Shown piece by piece: positions 44,225-52,691 of a DNA stretch of 64,000 bases. Below the pieces are notes generated by a model, which worked only from the letters and a program-made list of their open reading frames with translations, made no database searches and was not told the DNA's origin. The stretch covers positions 29,763 to 93,762 of the forward strand of contig DASZHD010000035.1 of NCBI GenBank assembly GCA_035938175.1. The letters are read 5' to 3'. Source of the DNA: DASRDE01 sp035938175 (GTDB taxonomy: Bacteria; Vulcanimicrobiota; Vulcanimicrobiia; Vulcanimicrobiales; Vulcanimicrobiaceae). Both the position numbers and the translations under genes were made by a program. The first letter of the stretch is position 1; every line of letters begins with the position of its first letter.

Positions 44225-44515
44225 ATGGCAGTCAGACGAAAGAAGAGCGGAGCTCGCAAGAGCACCGCAAAAAAAGCGGCTCCGCGTAAGCGCGCCGCTC
44301 GTAAAGCGACATCGTCGCGCAAGAAGGGCACGCGTAAAGCGGCTCGCAAGGGTGGACGCAAAAAGGCCGGCGGACGCAAGAAAGCCGGTGGCCGCAAGAA
44401 AGCCGGTGGCCGAAAGAAGGCCGGCGGACGTAAAAAGGCCGCACGCAAGACCACTCGCAAGGCGACGACTCGCCGTCGTAAGACTACTCGCCGGAAGAAG
44501 GCCGCCGCAGCGTAA
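44225..44515 (+). CDS. histone H1-like Lys/Arg/Ala-rich nucleoid protein
   Basis: 96 residues from ATG 44225: almost wholly Lys, Arg, Ala and Gly, with four consecutive KKAGGR-type hexapeptides (about residues 48-71), like eukaryotic histone H1 tails or bacterial AlgP/HctB. It would bind DNA nonspecifically through charge. The hexamer array is tandemly repeated at DNA level (about 44366-44432). Monocistronic, with its own promoter and terminator. Confidence 0.8.
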   Translation: MAVRRKKSGARKSTAKKAAPRKRAARKATSSRKKGTRKAARKGGRKKAGGRKKAGGRKKAGGRKKAGGRKKAARKTTRKATTRRRKTTRRKKAAAA

Positions 44516-44535
44516 CCACTTTCCGGTTTTTTTAT

Positions 44536-44570
44536 GCGCGTCGCGACTGGTTGCGGCGCGCTTTTTTTTT
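44536..44570 (+). terminator. intrinsic terminator downstream of histone-like gene
   Basis: A 9-bp GC-rich stem (44536-44544 with 44553-44561, one G-T pair), eight-base loop, then a run of nine T. Lies between the histone-like gene and the convergent MFS gene. Confidence 0.9.
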
Positions 44571-44582
44571 GCTCCGGGCGGA

Positions 44583-45824
44583 TTAGACGGTGCGCAGGAT
44601 CGGGCGCGTCAGCCACGTGGCCGTGATGACCAGCGCACAGAGTGCGCCGCCGATCGCGAATGCGACGTGCAACCCGGTTACCGAGGCGAGTCCGCCCAGA
44701 ACGAGTGCGCCGCCCGGAACCAGTCCCAATGCGACCATCGAATACACGGAGATCGCGCGGCCGCGAACGTCGTCGGGTGAAAGTGTCTGAATCAGCGTGT
44801 TCGACGCTCCCATGAACGTCATCGTCGCGGTGCCGATTGCGAAAAGCAGCGGCAGAGCAGCCCAAAGATTCCAGACAAAGCCCAGCCCCAGCAAGCCCGC
44901 AGACATGATCGCGACCGACGCGCCCCAGATCGTGCCGCGGCGCTCGCGCGCGCCGAAATACGCGGTGAGCAGCGCGCCGGCGAAGCCGCCGATGCCGGTG
45001 GCGGCGATTGCAAGACCCAGCTCCTGCGCTTCGTAGTGCAGCGTGTTCACGATAAACGCGGGCAAGAGCGTGCTGTAGGGCCGCACGAGCACGGCAGTAA
45101 TCGTGTATACCAGCAGAATCCAGCGTAAAATTCGGTGCCGGTACAGAAAGCGCAAACCGTTGGCGATCGATCGCAACACGGGCTCGCGCCGCGACGTGCT
45201 CGGCGGCGCAGGCTGCATAAACAGCAGCGCTACGACGACCGCCATCGTCGCCACCGCGTTCACGTAGAACGAACCCGCAATGCCGATCGTCGCGATCAGC
45301 ACGCCCGCAACCGCGGGCCCGATAACCGCGGGCGCATTGAACGCGACGGAGTTCAAACCTATCGCATTGCCGACGTACTCGCGCGGCACCATGATCGGCA
45401 CCCAGCTCTGTCGCGCCGGCGAATCAAACGACATCGCGGCGGCATTGAGCCCGTTGATTGCGATCAGCCCGAGAATATTCATCCAACCGAGCGTCGTAAA
45501 CACCGCGAGCACGAGCGCGAGCAGCGCCATGAACGTGTTCGTGATAAACAGGATGCGGCGGCGCGGCCACGTGTCGGCCACCAGGCCGGCGATCGGAGAG
45601 AGCAGCAGTACGGGTACCGCGCGGCCCAGCCCTTGAAAGCCGAGATAAAGGGAAGCGGTGTGCGGACTGCCGGCGAGCTTTGCAATAAAGTAGCCGGTCG
45701 CCGTCAGCTGCATCCACGAACCCAAATTGGATATCAGCAAGCCCACCCACAACAGGCGGAAATCGTGAAATTTGAGCGACGAGAATACGCCGATGTGCGG
45801 CTCGGCGAGGCGCCGCTCGATCAT
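44583..45824 (-). CDS. MFS transporter (enterobactin-exporter/DHA3-like)
   Basis: ATG 45824 (overlaps the preceding gene's stop as ATGA) gives 413 residues. About 12 hydrophobic helices, with the MFS loop motif GLVADTWPRRRIL after TM2 and a second, degenerate loop in the C half. Pattern resembles DHA3-type efflux carriers. The frame continues upstream to 46172, which is a shadow over the kinase-like gene. Substrate unknown. Confidence 0.9.
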   Translation of the reverse strand: MIERRLAEPHIGVFSSLKFHDFRLLWVGLLISNLGSWMQLTATGYFIAKLAGSPHTASLYLGFQGLGRAVPVLLLSPIAGLVADTWPRRRILFITNTFMALLALVLAVFTTLGWMNILGLIAINGLNAAAMSFDSPARQSWVPIMVPREYVGNAIGLNSVAFNAPAVIGPAVAGVLIATIGIAGSFYVNAVATMAVVVALLFMQPAPPSTSRREPVLRSIANGLRFLYRHRILRWILLVYTITAVLVRPYSTLLPAFIVNTLHYEAQELGLAIAATGIGGFAGALLTAYFGARERRGTIWGASVAIMSAGLLGLGFVWNLWAALPLLFAIGTATMTFMGASNTLIQTLSPDDVRGRAISVYSMVALGLVPGGALVLGGLASVTGLHVAFAIGGALCALVITATWLTRPILRTV

Positions 45825-46429
45825 CGCACCTCGGCCGCGCGCACGATCAATTCGGCACTGCCTTGCGCACCGAAATGCGCGGTATCGATGGAGAGATCGT
45901 AGTTCTCCGGATTTCCCCATTCGATGCCGTAGTACACCCGCATATACTCGCCGCGGGCGCGATCCACGCGTTCCAGTTCCTGCGCCGCTTTGCGCTCGTC
46001 GATGCCGTGGCCCTCGGCGATGCGCCGCACGCGCCACTCTTTGGGTGCATGCATGAACACGCGGATCAGGTCGTGACGCCGTCCTAAGATTGCGTTCGCG
46101 CCTCTGCCGACGATGACGACGTTTCCGTGCGCGGCGAATTCCCTGACCGCTTCTTGAACTTCGCGCAGACACTCGGCCTCGAAATCGCTCGTGCGTACTT
46201 GCGCGTTGCCGACTTCCGGCGTACCGGATTCCAATGCCCGCAGCATTCGCTCGCTCATCGTTTTGCCGGCATTTTCGGCGGAATCGACGGCCGCCGGCGT
46301 GGAGTTTAGCCGTTTGGCGACTACGACCGGCAGCTGCTCGTCGACGTACTCGTACCCCAGACGCTCTGCCGCCGTTTGGGCAATGTGGAGGGCGCCGCTC
46401 CCATACTGGTTCGAAACGGTGATGAGCAC
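45821..46429 (-). CDS. cytidylate kinase-like protein
   Basis: 202 residues in the cytidylate_kin_like (PF13189) family: MLITVSNQYGSGAL (variant P-loop), YEYVDEQLP, RTSDFEAECLREV, VVIVGRGANAIL, HAPKEWRVRRI and DLSIDT. Real Cmk enzymes have a GxxGxGK; here the loop lacks it (SNQYGSGAL), so canonical kinase activity is uncertain. Cotranscribed with the MFS gene downstream. Confidence 0.85.
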   Translation of the reverse strand: MLITVSNQYGSGALHIAQTAAERLGYEYVDEQLPVVVAKRLNSTPAAVDSAENAGKTMSERMLRALESGTPEVGNAQVRTSDFEAECLREVQEAVREFAAHGNVVIVGRGANAILGRRHDLIRVFMHAPKEWRVRRIAEGHGIDERKAAQELERVDRARGEYMRVYYGIEWGNPENYDLSIDTAHFGAQGSAELIVRAAEVR

Positions 46430-46501
46430 CCGACGCCGTTTCGGCGCGCCGGCGCCCCGGACCTGACGGGGCGGGAGAACGGAATCTAGAAACGCCCGGC
46501 C

Positions 46502-47506
46502 ATGCCGATCATTCGCACGCGGGCGCTTCGAAAAGTCTTTCGCACGGTCAAGCGCGTACCGGGTGCGGCGGGTGCGCTGCGCACGCTATTTTCGCGCGAG
46601 TACGAAGAGAAGGTCGCCGTCTCGGACGTCAACATGGATTTGGAGCCCGGCGAGTTGGTCGGTTATATCGGTCCGAACGGCGCGGGCAAATCGACGACGA
46701 TAAAAATGCTGACCGGCATTTTGGTTCCCACGTCGGGTACCATCGACGTGGCGGGCATCGTGCCCTACCAGCACCGCCGCCAGAATGCGCGCAACATCGG
46801 CGTCGTGTTCGGCCAGCGTTCGCAGCTCTATTGGGACTTGCCGCTGATCGAATCGTTCGAATTACTGCGCGCGATCTATAGCGTCCCGGCGGATCGGTAC
46901 GCACGCAATCTGCGTACGTTCGTCGAAATTTTGGAGATGGACCCGTTCATCCGCACGCCCGTCCGCCAGCTTTCGCTCGGCCAGCGCATGCGCGGCGATT
47001 TCGCGGCAGCGATGCTGCACGACCCCAAGATCGTGTACTTAGACGAGCCGACGATCGGATTGGACGTCATCGCGAAAGGCGCCATTCGCGACTTTATCGC
47101 GCATATCAATGCCGAGCGGCGCGCAACCGTCATTTTGACGACCCACGATCTGGCCGACGTCGAACGGCTGTGCCGGCGGATTATCATCATCGACAACGGT
47201 ACCGTCATTTACGACGGCGGAATCGAGCACATCAAGGAAGAGTACGGGACCCACCGGACGCTGATCGTCACGTATACGACACCGCCCGCGGACCCGGCTT
47301 TGCACGGAGCCGAAATCGTCTCGAACGAACACGGGCTGGTTGTAAGTTACCGTTTCGACCGCCGCAGCGTTCGCGCCGATCAGTTGATCCGCCAGGCCAC
47401 CGAACACGTCGAGGTACGGGACGTTACGATCGAAGAACCCGACCTCGAATCCATCATTCGCCGTATTTACTTGGAAGGTTATCAGAGGGAGCGAGTACAG
47501 CAATGA
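46502..47506 (+). CDS. ABC-2-type exporter ATP-binding protein
   Basis: 334 residues. Walker A GPNGAGKST, signature LSLGQRMRG, Walker B VYLDEPTIGLD, H-loop TTHDLADVERL, plus a C-terminal extension typical of DUF990-linked exporters. Works with the two hydrophobic permeases encoded at 48302 and 50993. Its stop overlaps the hexapeptide-repeat gene start (ATGA). Substrate unknown. Confidence 0.9.
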   Translation: MPIIRTRALRKVFRTVKRVPGAAGALRTLFSREYEEKVAVSDVNMDLEPGELVGYIGPNGAGKSTTIKMLTGILVPTSGTIDVAGIVPYQHRRQNARNIGVVFGQRSQLYWDLPLIESFELLRAIYSVPADRYARNLRTFVEILEMDPFIRTPVRQLSLGQRMRGDFAAAMLHDPKIVYLDEPTIGLDVIAKGAIRDFIAHINAERRATVILTTHDLADVERLCRRIIIIDNGTVIYDGGIEHIKEEYGTHRTLIVTYTTPPADPALHGAEIVSNEHGLVVSYRFDRRSVRADQLIRQATEHVEVRDVTIEEPDLESIIRRIYLEGYQRERVQQ

Positions 47507-48276
47507 TCATCTCGTCCGGAGCGAAGAAGCCCAACGTTCACGCGTCCGCGTACGTCGCGCCGACCGCCGTTGTGAGCGGCGACGTTACCATCGAAGAAGG
47601 CTGTGCGATCTTGTTCGGAGCGGTCATAACTGCGGAAGGCGCACCCGTCGTCGTCGGCGCGAACAGCGTGGTGATGGAGAACGCCGTCGTCAAAAGCAGC
47701 GGCGGCAATGCGATGCAATTTCCGTGCACGATTGGCGAGAGCTGCATCGTCGGACCGTCGGCGTACGTAGTCGGCGCTACCGTAGAACCGGGAGCGTTTA
47801 TCGCAAGCGGCGCGCGCATCTTCAACGGCGCAACCGTTGAAGAGGGCGTAAGCGTCGCAATCGGCGGCATCGTTCATGTGAATACGCGCGTTCAAAAAGG
47901 GCAGCATGTGGCCATGCAGCATATCGCGCTCGGCGATCCGGCGACGATTTATCCGCCCAACCGCGCCGAGGAAGTTCACGGAAAAATGAACTTCTTCGAA
48001 GACGTGTTCAATTTGCCGAATACCGCCGACGTGCGCGCGAAAGCGGCCGAAGCCTATTCGAAATTTTTGCGCAAGACGCACGCGCAAGACGCTGCGCTCG
48101 CCGAGCCCGCCAAAAAGCCCGCTCCTAAAACTCCGCCGCGCAAGACGGCCGAGGAACCGCCGCCGTCTCAAGCGGTCGAAGTGGAGAAAGTGGTCGACGT
48201 GATGTTCGTGGAGCTCGAAGAAGCACGGCTGCGGCGTGAAGCGGCGATCGCCCGCGAAAAGAAGGGCAAGCGGTAG
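47503..48276 (+). CDS. gamma-carbonic-anhydrase-like hexapeptide repeat protein
   Basis: 257 residues. Left-handed beta-helix repeats from about residue 8 (SAYVAPTAVVSGDVTIEEG, GANSVVMENAVV, GPSAYVVGATVEPGAFIASG) with three candidate metal histidines later (VHVNTRVQKGQHVAMQHIALGD). A Lys/Pro/Ala-rich linker and a charged helix form a C-terminal extension (about 205-257). Position inside an ABC exporter operon, between ATPase and permease, is unusual for this family. Likely trimer; catalytic activity unproven. Confidence 0.75.
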   Translation: MIISSGAKKPNVHASAYVAPTAVVSGDVTIEEGCAILFGAVITAEGAPVVVGANSVVMENAVVKSSGGNAMQFPCTIGESCIVGPSAYVVGATVEPGAFIASGARIFNGATVEEGVSVAIGGIVHVNTRVQKGQHVAMQHIALGDPATIYPPNRAEEVHGKMNFFEDVFNLPNTADVRAKAAEAYSKFLRKTHAQDAALAEPAKKPAPKTPPRKTAEEPPPSQAVEVEKVVDVMFVELEEARLRREAAIAREKKGKR

Positions 48277-48301
48277 TGCGCACTACCGCGGTGGTTGCGC
48301 C

Positions 48302-49102
48302 GTGATCGGCGTGAACGCCGCGCCGTATTTCGAATTCGCGAAAAAAGCGTTCGCGCGAGAAGCGACGTACCGTATGGAGGTCTTTACCGAAATCGGATCG
48401 CTGATCGTGCGCGTATACCTGCTGCGCTCGGTGTGGACCGCGCTCTATGCGCAAAACGTCGCCCCGCTCAACCTGCCGCTTCATTCGATAATCACGTATG
48501 CCACCGTCGCGTTGTTGATGTCGCTGATCCTGGAGGTCGACGGCACGCGCTTGATCCGCGAGAAAATCCGCGAAGGCACCATCGCGACCGATCTGATGAA
48601 GCCGATTAGCGTGCCGATCTACTTCTTCAGCGATGGTTTCGGCCAGACGTGGCTGCACGCGCTCCTCGTTATTCCCTCGGTCCTGTTTGCGCTGCTTCTG
48701 GTGCACATCGACGTGCCCAGCCTACCGGTCCTGGGCGTATTTCTTTTGACGTTCGCAATCGGCTATCTGGTCAATTTCTTCGTCAACTTTTTGATGAACG
48801 CGATTGCGTTCTGGACGCTCGAAACGTTCGCGATTCAGCTGATCGTGCGCTGGGTTTCGGATCTGCTCAGCGGTCAAATCATTCCGCTGACGTTCTTTCC
48901 GGGAGTGTTCGGGCGCATCGTATTCTCGCTGCCGTTTGCAGCGATTTACTCGACGCCGCTGCTGATTTACGTCGGCGTCATCAAACCTGGCGATTACGGA
49001 CGCTACGTGCTGATTCAGCTGCTGTGGCTCGCGTTATTCGCCGTGCTGTCGTGGCTGGTATGGCGCGCGGCTTCGCGGCGCGTCGTCATCCAAGGCGGTT
49101 GA
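48302..49102 (+). CDS. ABC-2 family transporter permease, first subunit
   Basis: GTG 48302 gives 266 residues with about six TM helices and an N-terminal amphipathic segment (PYFEFAKKAFAREATYRMEV), typical of the DUF990/ABC2_membrane_6 exporters. Matches the second permease at 50993, and both should pair with the ATPase at 46502. The reading frame reaches upstream to 48236 but overlaps the previous gene end. Confidence 0.85.
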   Translation: MIGVNAAPYFEFAKKAFAREATYRMEVFTEIGSLIVRVYLLRSVWTALYAQNVAPLNLPLHSIITYATVALLMSLILEVDGTRLIREKIREGTIATDLMKPISVPIYFFSDGFGQTWLHALLVIPSVLFALLLVHIDVPSLPVLGVFLLTFAIGYLVNFFVNFLMNAIAFWTLETFAIQLIVRWVSDLLSGQIIPLTFFPGVFGRIVFSLPFAAIYSTPLLIYVGVIKPGDYGRYVLIQLLWLALFAVLSWLVWRAASRRVVIQGG

Positions 49103-49110
49103 GAGCGCCG

Positions 49111-49371
49111 CTACATCGCCACGAGCTGGTCGACGTAACACCAGCGCCAGTATTCGCCCGGTTCCAGCGAACGGATCACCGGATGGTGCGTCGCGCCGTA
49201 ATGCTTGGTAGCGTGGCGGTTTTTTGAATCGTCGCAGCAGCCGACGTGGCCGCATTCCAAGCATTCACGAAGATGCACCCAGGTGTCGCCCATCTTCAGG
49301 CACTCTTCGCATCCCTGCGGCGTATTCGGTCTCTTGTCGTGCGCCTTGCGCAGGTGTTCGCATTCGTTCAT
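49111..49371 (-). CDS. UBP-type zinc-finger protein
   Basis: 86 residues with the zf-UBP pattern: CEECLKMGDTWVHLRECLECGHVGCCDD then NRHATKHYGATHHPVI, and the C-terminal EYWRWCYVD. In eukaryotes this domain binds the ubiquitin C terminus; in bacteria it occurs as a small stand-alone protein with unknown ligand. It sits with pirin and the glycosylase genes in an opposite-strand block that splits the ABC exporter. Confidence 0.88.
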   Translation of the reverse strand: MNECEHLRKAHDKRPNTPQGCEECLKMGDTWVHLRECLECGHVGCCDDSKNRHATKHYGATHHPVIRSLEPGEYWRWCYVDQLVAM

Positions 49372-49380
49372 TGCCGATCC

Positions 49381-50082
49381 TCAAATAGACGGAACGTCCC
49401 AAAATACGAGCTCGCCGGTGCCGGAAACGGCGATCTGCGGCGTTGCATCGATGCGTACCGCATCGCCTGCACCCAGAGATTCGCCGTTGGCCTGGATCGA
49501 GCCGTCCCAGACGAAGAGAAACCCTTTGCGGCCATCGTCGAAGCGGTGCTGCAGCTCTTCGCCGTTGAGCTGCGCAACGCGTAACGTCGCGCTCTGCGTG
49601 AGCGCGATTGGAGATTCGACGCCGTCCTGTCCGCTGGCGACGATCAGCCAGCGCCCGCGGCGATCTGCTTCGGTAAAGTCGACCTGACCGTACGTCGGCG
49701 CCGTGCCCGTTCTGCCGGGCAACACCCACATCTGCGCCAAATGCAGCTCCGATTCGCTGCTGGCGTTGAGCTCCGAATGGCGCACGCCGGTGCCCGCGCT
49801 CATAAACTGCACGCCGCCTGCTTTTACCACGCCGCGGTTTCCCATGCTGTCCTGGTGCTCGAGTTCTCCGGAAAAGACGTACGTGAGGATCTCCATGTCG
49901 CGATGCGGATGCGGCGGAAAGCCTTGCGCTGCAGCGATGTAGTCGTCGTTGAAGACGCGCAGCGCGCCCCAATTCATGTTCGCAGGATCGTAGTAATCCG
50001 CAAAACTGAACGAATGATACGTACGCAGCCAATCGTGATTTGCGTAGTAGCGCTGCGCGGACCGCTGAATCTTGAAGCTCAC
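49381..50082 (-). CDS. pirin-family cupin protein
   Basis: 233 residues. Pirin_N cupin with metal-binding HPHRDMEIL and SAGTGVRHSE, and the C-terminal half typical of YhhW-like quercetin 2,3-dioxygenases. Functions range from dioxygenase activity to transcription-associated roles. Ends ten bases from the zf-UBP gene start and overlaps the glycosylase stop by four. Confidence 0.9.
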   Translation of the reverse strand: MSFKIQRSAQRYYANHDWLRTYHSFSFADYYDPANMNWGALRVFNDDYIAAAQGFPPHPHRDMEILTYVFSGELEHQDSMGNRGVVKAGGVQFMSAGTGVRHSELNASSESELHLAQMWVLPGRTGTAPTYGQVDFTEADRRGRWLIVASGQDGVESPIALTQSATLRVAQLNGEELQHRFDDGRKGFLFVWDGSIQANGESLGAGDAVRIDATPQIAVSGTGELVFWDVPSI

Positions 50083-50993
50083 GCCAGCTCAGAATCCGGC
50101 GGCGTTGCCGTTAGGTTGCGGATGCGACCTAGCAGCAAATGGAAGTACAGCATGCCGCGAACGGGCCCCAGTGCCTCCAACAGTGCGTGGGCGTCGACCG
50201 AAGGCTGGCCGGAGAGCAACCGGATGCTGTGGGCGACGCCGGAATCTTTGAGCGGAAAGACGTCCAACCGTCCAAAACCGCGGAGTAAAACGACGGCGGC
50301 GCTCCACGGGCCGATGCCGCGAATCGTGCACAGTTGCGCCGCAGCATCGGGGCTGGCAAGCGCATCGATCTGCTCGCGCGTAACGGAACCGCCGGCGACG
50401 GCCTGCGCGGCACTCCGCAAATGCGCGGCTTTATTGGCACTCAGACCTGCGCCGCGCAGCGTTCGCTCGGATGCGGCCAGGATCGCCTGCGGATCGGGAA
50501 ACGGATAGTAGTGCTTTCCGTTATAGTCGAGCGGCGCGCTCGTCGCTTCGATGGTACGCCGCATAATCGAGGCGGCGGCGTGAATGCTGATCTGCTGAAA
50601 CACGATCGCGTGCGACAGCGCTTCCCACAACGTGGGATACTGCGGCGGCCGCAGTCCGCGGAGTTCGCGCGTCAAGTATGCGAGCCATGGAAACGGTTTG
50701 ACTCGCTCGTACCATTGCTCGAGCTTCGCCCCCGTGCCGAGCATGCGTTCGACGCACGGAATCCACCGGCGGGCGCCGGCTCCGGCGATGCGTACGAGCA
50801 GCGCACGTCCGTCGGATTGCGTCACGTCGATCAAATTTGCGCCGTGCCGGTCTGCCAAGACACGGCGGTACGCCCCGTCTTCGACGACGTCGACGACATT
50901 GGCCGCTAAGCGGCGGAGCGCATCCGCGGTCAAATCCAGCCGGTACGGCGGCACGACGGGTATGCGCGCCTCGAACGTGAATCTTTTCACCAA
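50079..50993 (-). CDS. DNA-3-methyladenine glycosylase II-like (HhH-GPD)
   Basis: 304 residues. The HhH motif TIRGIGPWSAAVVLLRGFGR, then VFPLKDSGVA with the catalytic aspartate position of AlkA. The N-terminal AlkA_N-like part is present. Removes alkylated purines. Start TTG 50993 (or GTG 50990), overlapping by three bases the divergent permease start. Distinct from the ligase-associated repair set. Confidence 0.9.
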   Translation of the reverse strand: MVKRFTFEARIPVVPPYRLDLTADALRRLAANVVDVVEDGAYRRVLADRHGANLIDVTQSDGRALLVRIAGAGARRWIPCVERMLGTGAKLEQWYERVKPFPWLAYLTRELRGLRPPQYPTLWEALSHAIVFQQISIHAAASIMRRTIEATSAPLDYNGKHYYPFPDPQAILAASERTLRGAGLSANKAAHLRSAAQAVAGGSVTREQIDALASPDAAAQLCTIRGIGPWSAAVVLLRGFGRLDVFPLKDSGVAHSIRLLSGQPSVDAHALLEALGPVRGMLYFHLLLGRIRNLTATPPDSELA

Positions 50994-51787
50994 TGCTTGC
51001 GACCTACTACCAGTATTGGCGCATCAACTTCCTGACGATGCTCGAGTACCGCGCAAACTTTTTCATGTGGTTCGCATTCACCATCGTGTATCACGGCACG
51101 GCCCTGGCGGCGCTTTGGGTCACGCTGCGGCAATTTCCGTCCATGAACGGCTGGGATTTCAAGCAGATGGCGTTCCTGTACGCGCTGTGGATGCTCGGTC
51201 ACGAGTTTCACAACACGTTCTTCTTCACCGTCGTGAACGTTCCCGAGTACGTGCGCGAAGGCCGTTTCGACCGGTTCCTCGTGCGTCCCCAAGATGCACT
51301 TTTTCAGACACTGACGGTGCCCTCGCAGATATTTCCCGACGGCCTGCTTCTGGCCATCGCCACTTTTGTAATCGTAACGCGCTTTTGCGGCGTGACGGTC
51401 GATTGGCTCTTCGTCGTATTCGTGCCGTTCGTCGTGGTCGGCGGCGCGCTGATCGACCTCGGGATTTCGCTGGCCGTCGCCACCGTTTCATTCTGGTTCG
51501 TGCGCGTAGACACGCTGCGGTGGGTCGTCATGTCGCTCGAGCAGGAGTTTACGCGGTATCCCATCAGCATCTACACGCGCGGCGTGCGCATCATTCTGGC
51601 ATTCGTGTTTCCGTTTGCGTTCATGAATTACTTCCCGGCAACGTTCTTGCTGCACAAAACCGAAACCGGACTTTCACTCTCGCCGCAGATCGGCTTGCTC
51701 GCTCCTCTGGTCGGAGTTACGTGGCTTGCAGCGTCGTATCTGTTTTGGCGCGTCGGGCTGCAGCACTATCAGGGAACCGGATCGTAA
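50993..51787 (+). CDS. ABC-2 family transporter permease, second subunit
   Basis: 264 residues, about six TMs, with the amphipathic N terminus YYQYWRINFLTMLEYRANF as in the first permease, and the paired motif VREGRFDRFLVRPQD (compare IREGTIATDLMKPIS in the other). Displaced by about 1.9 kb from the first permease by three minus-strand genes. Forms the exporter with ATPase 46502. Confidence 0.85.
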   Translation: MLATYYQYWRINFLTMLEYRANFFMWFAFTIVYHGTALAALWVTLRQFPSMNGWDFKQMAFLYALWMLGHEFHNTFFFTVVNVPEYVREGRFDRFLVRPQDALFQTLTVPSQIFPDGLLLAIATFVIVTRFCGVTVDWLFVVFVPFVVVGGALIDLGISLAVATVSFWFVRVDTLRWVVMSLEQEFTRYPISIYTRGVRIILAFVFPFAFMNYFPATFLLHKTETGLSLSPQIGLLAPLVGVTWLAASYLFWRVGLQHYQGTGS

Positions 51788-51812
51788 TTCGCGAATTCCG
51801 CAGGCCAGACAC

Positions 51813-52691
51813 ATGAAACGATCGGGATTCCTTGCAAGCAGCCTCGCATTTGCGGCGATTCCGCGTTTCGCTCGCGCGCAACAGCCGCTCGCAAACGTTC
51901 TCAATCCGATAATCGACGCGATTCCGGGCACCGTCGGCGTGTACGCGCGCACGATGGCGAACGGTCCCGCGGTATTTCAATACAACGCACACCGCTCGTT
52001 CCCGAGCGCCTCCACGATAAAAACGGCGATCATGCTGACGGCATTCCGGGCGGCCGAGCGCAACCCGGCCGTCATGCGCGCGCAAATCACGTATAACGGC
52101 GCAGACTTGATCGGCGGCTCGGATTTTTTGGCGAACCAGCCGGACGGGGCGCGTTTCACGGTGCACGAGCTGATCGTGCCGATGATTCAAGTCAGCGACA
52201 ATACGGCCAGCAACCTGCTGATCACGCACTTCGGATTCGAGGCGATCAACGCCGCAATCCGCGCTGCGGGGATGCGCGATACGCAACTGCGGCGGCACTT
52301 TCTCGACTTCGCGGCACTCGGCCATCACATGGACAACCGCACGACGCCCGCCGACATGGCGCGCCTGCTGTACCAGCTGGAACGCGGCGCGCGCGAAGCG
52401 GTGCCTACCGTCGCGTCGCCGGAATCGTGCCGCAGCATGATCCGGATCATGTTGGGACAGACGGATCGCGAAACGATTCCCGCGGGTCTGCCGGCAGGCG
52501 TCGCCGTAGCAAACAAGACCGGCGAGCTGAGTCAGTCGCGCAGCGATATCGCTATCGTCGATCCGTTTGGTGACACGCCGTACGTGCTCGCCGTTTACAC
52601 CAGCGGTTTGGGTTCGCCGCAAGAAGCGTACGACGGTATCGCGCGCATCTCGAAGGTAATATATGGCCGCCTCGCGGGCAGCGATCTATGA
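51813..52691 (+). CDS. class A beta-lactamase-fold serine hydrolase
   Basis: 292 residues with a signal peptide. Catalytic motifs S67-x-x-K70 (in PSASTIK), SDN (128-130) and KTG (in NKTGEL) are present. The omega loop reads RRHFLDFAALGHHMDNRTTP: I cannot find the general-base glutamate (E166) or its ExxLN, so beta-lactam hydrolysis is doubtful. D165 might substitute. May be a D,D-peptidase-like or penicillin-binding paralog rather than a resistance enzyme. Confidence 0.8.
   Translation: MKRSGFLASSLAFAAIPRFARAQQPLANVLNPIIDAIPGTVGVYARTMANGPAVFQYNAHRSFPSASTIKTAIMLTAFRAAERNPAVMRAQITYNGADLIGGSDFLANQPDGARFTVHELIVPMIQVSDNTASNLLITHFGFEAINAAIRAAGMRDTQLRRHFLDFAALGHHMDNRTTPADMARLLYQLERGAREAVPTVASPESCRSMIRIMLGQTDRETIPAGLPAGVAVANKTGELSQSRSDIAIVDPFGDTPYVLAVYTSGLGSPQEAYDGIARISKVIYGRLAGSDL

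Noticed and set aside
44366..44432. Tandem direct repeats considered as a CRISPR array
   Set aside because: The repeats are adjacent, in frame and encode KKAGGR units of the histone-like protein; no spacers.
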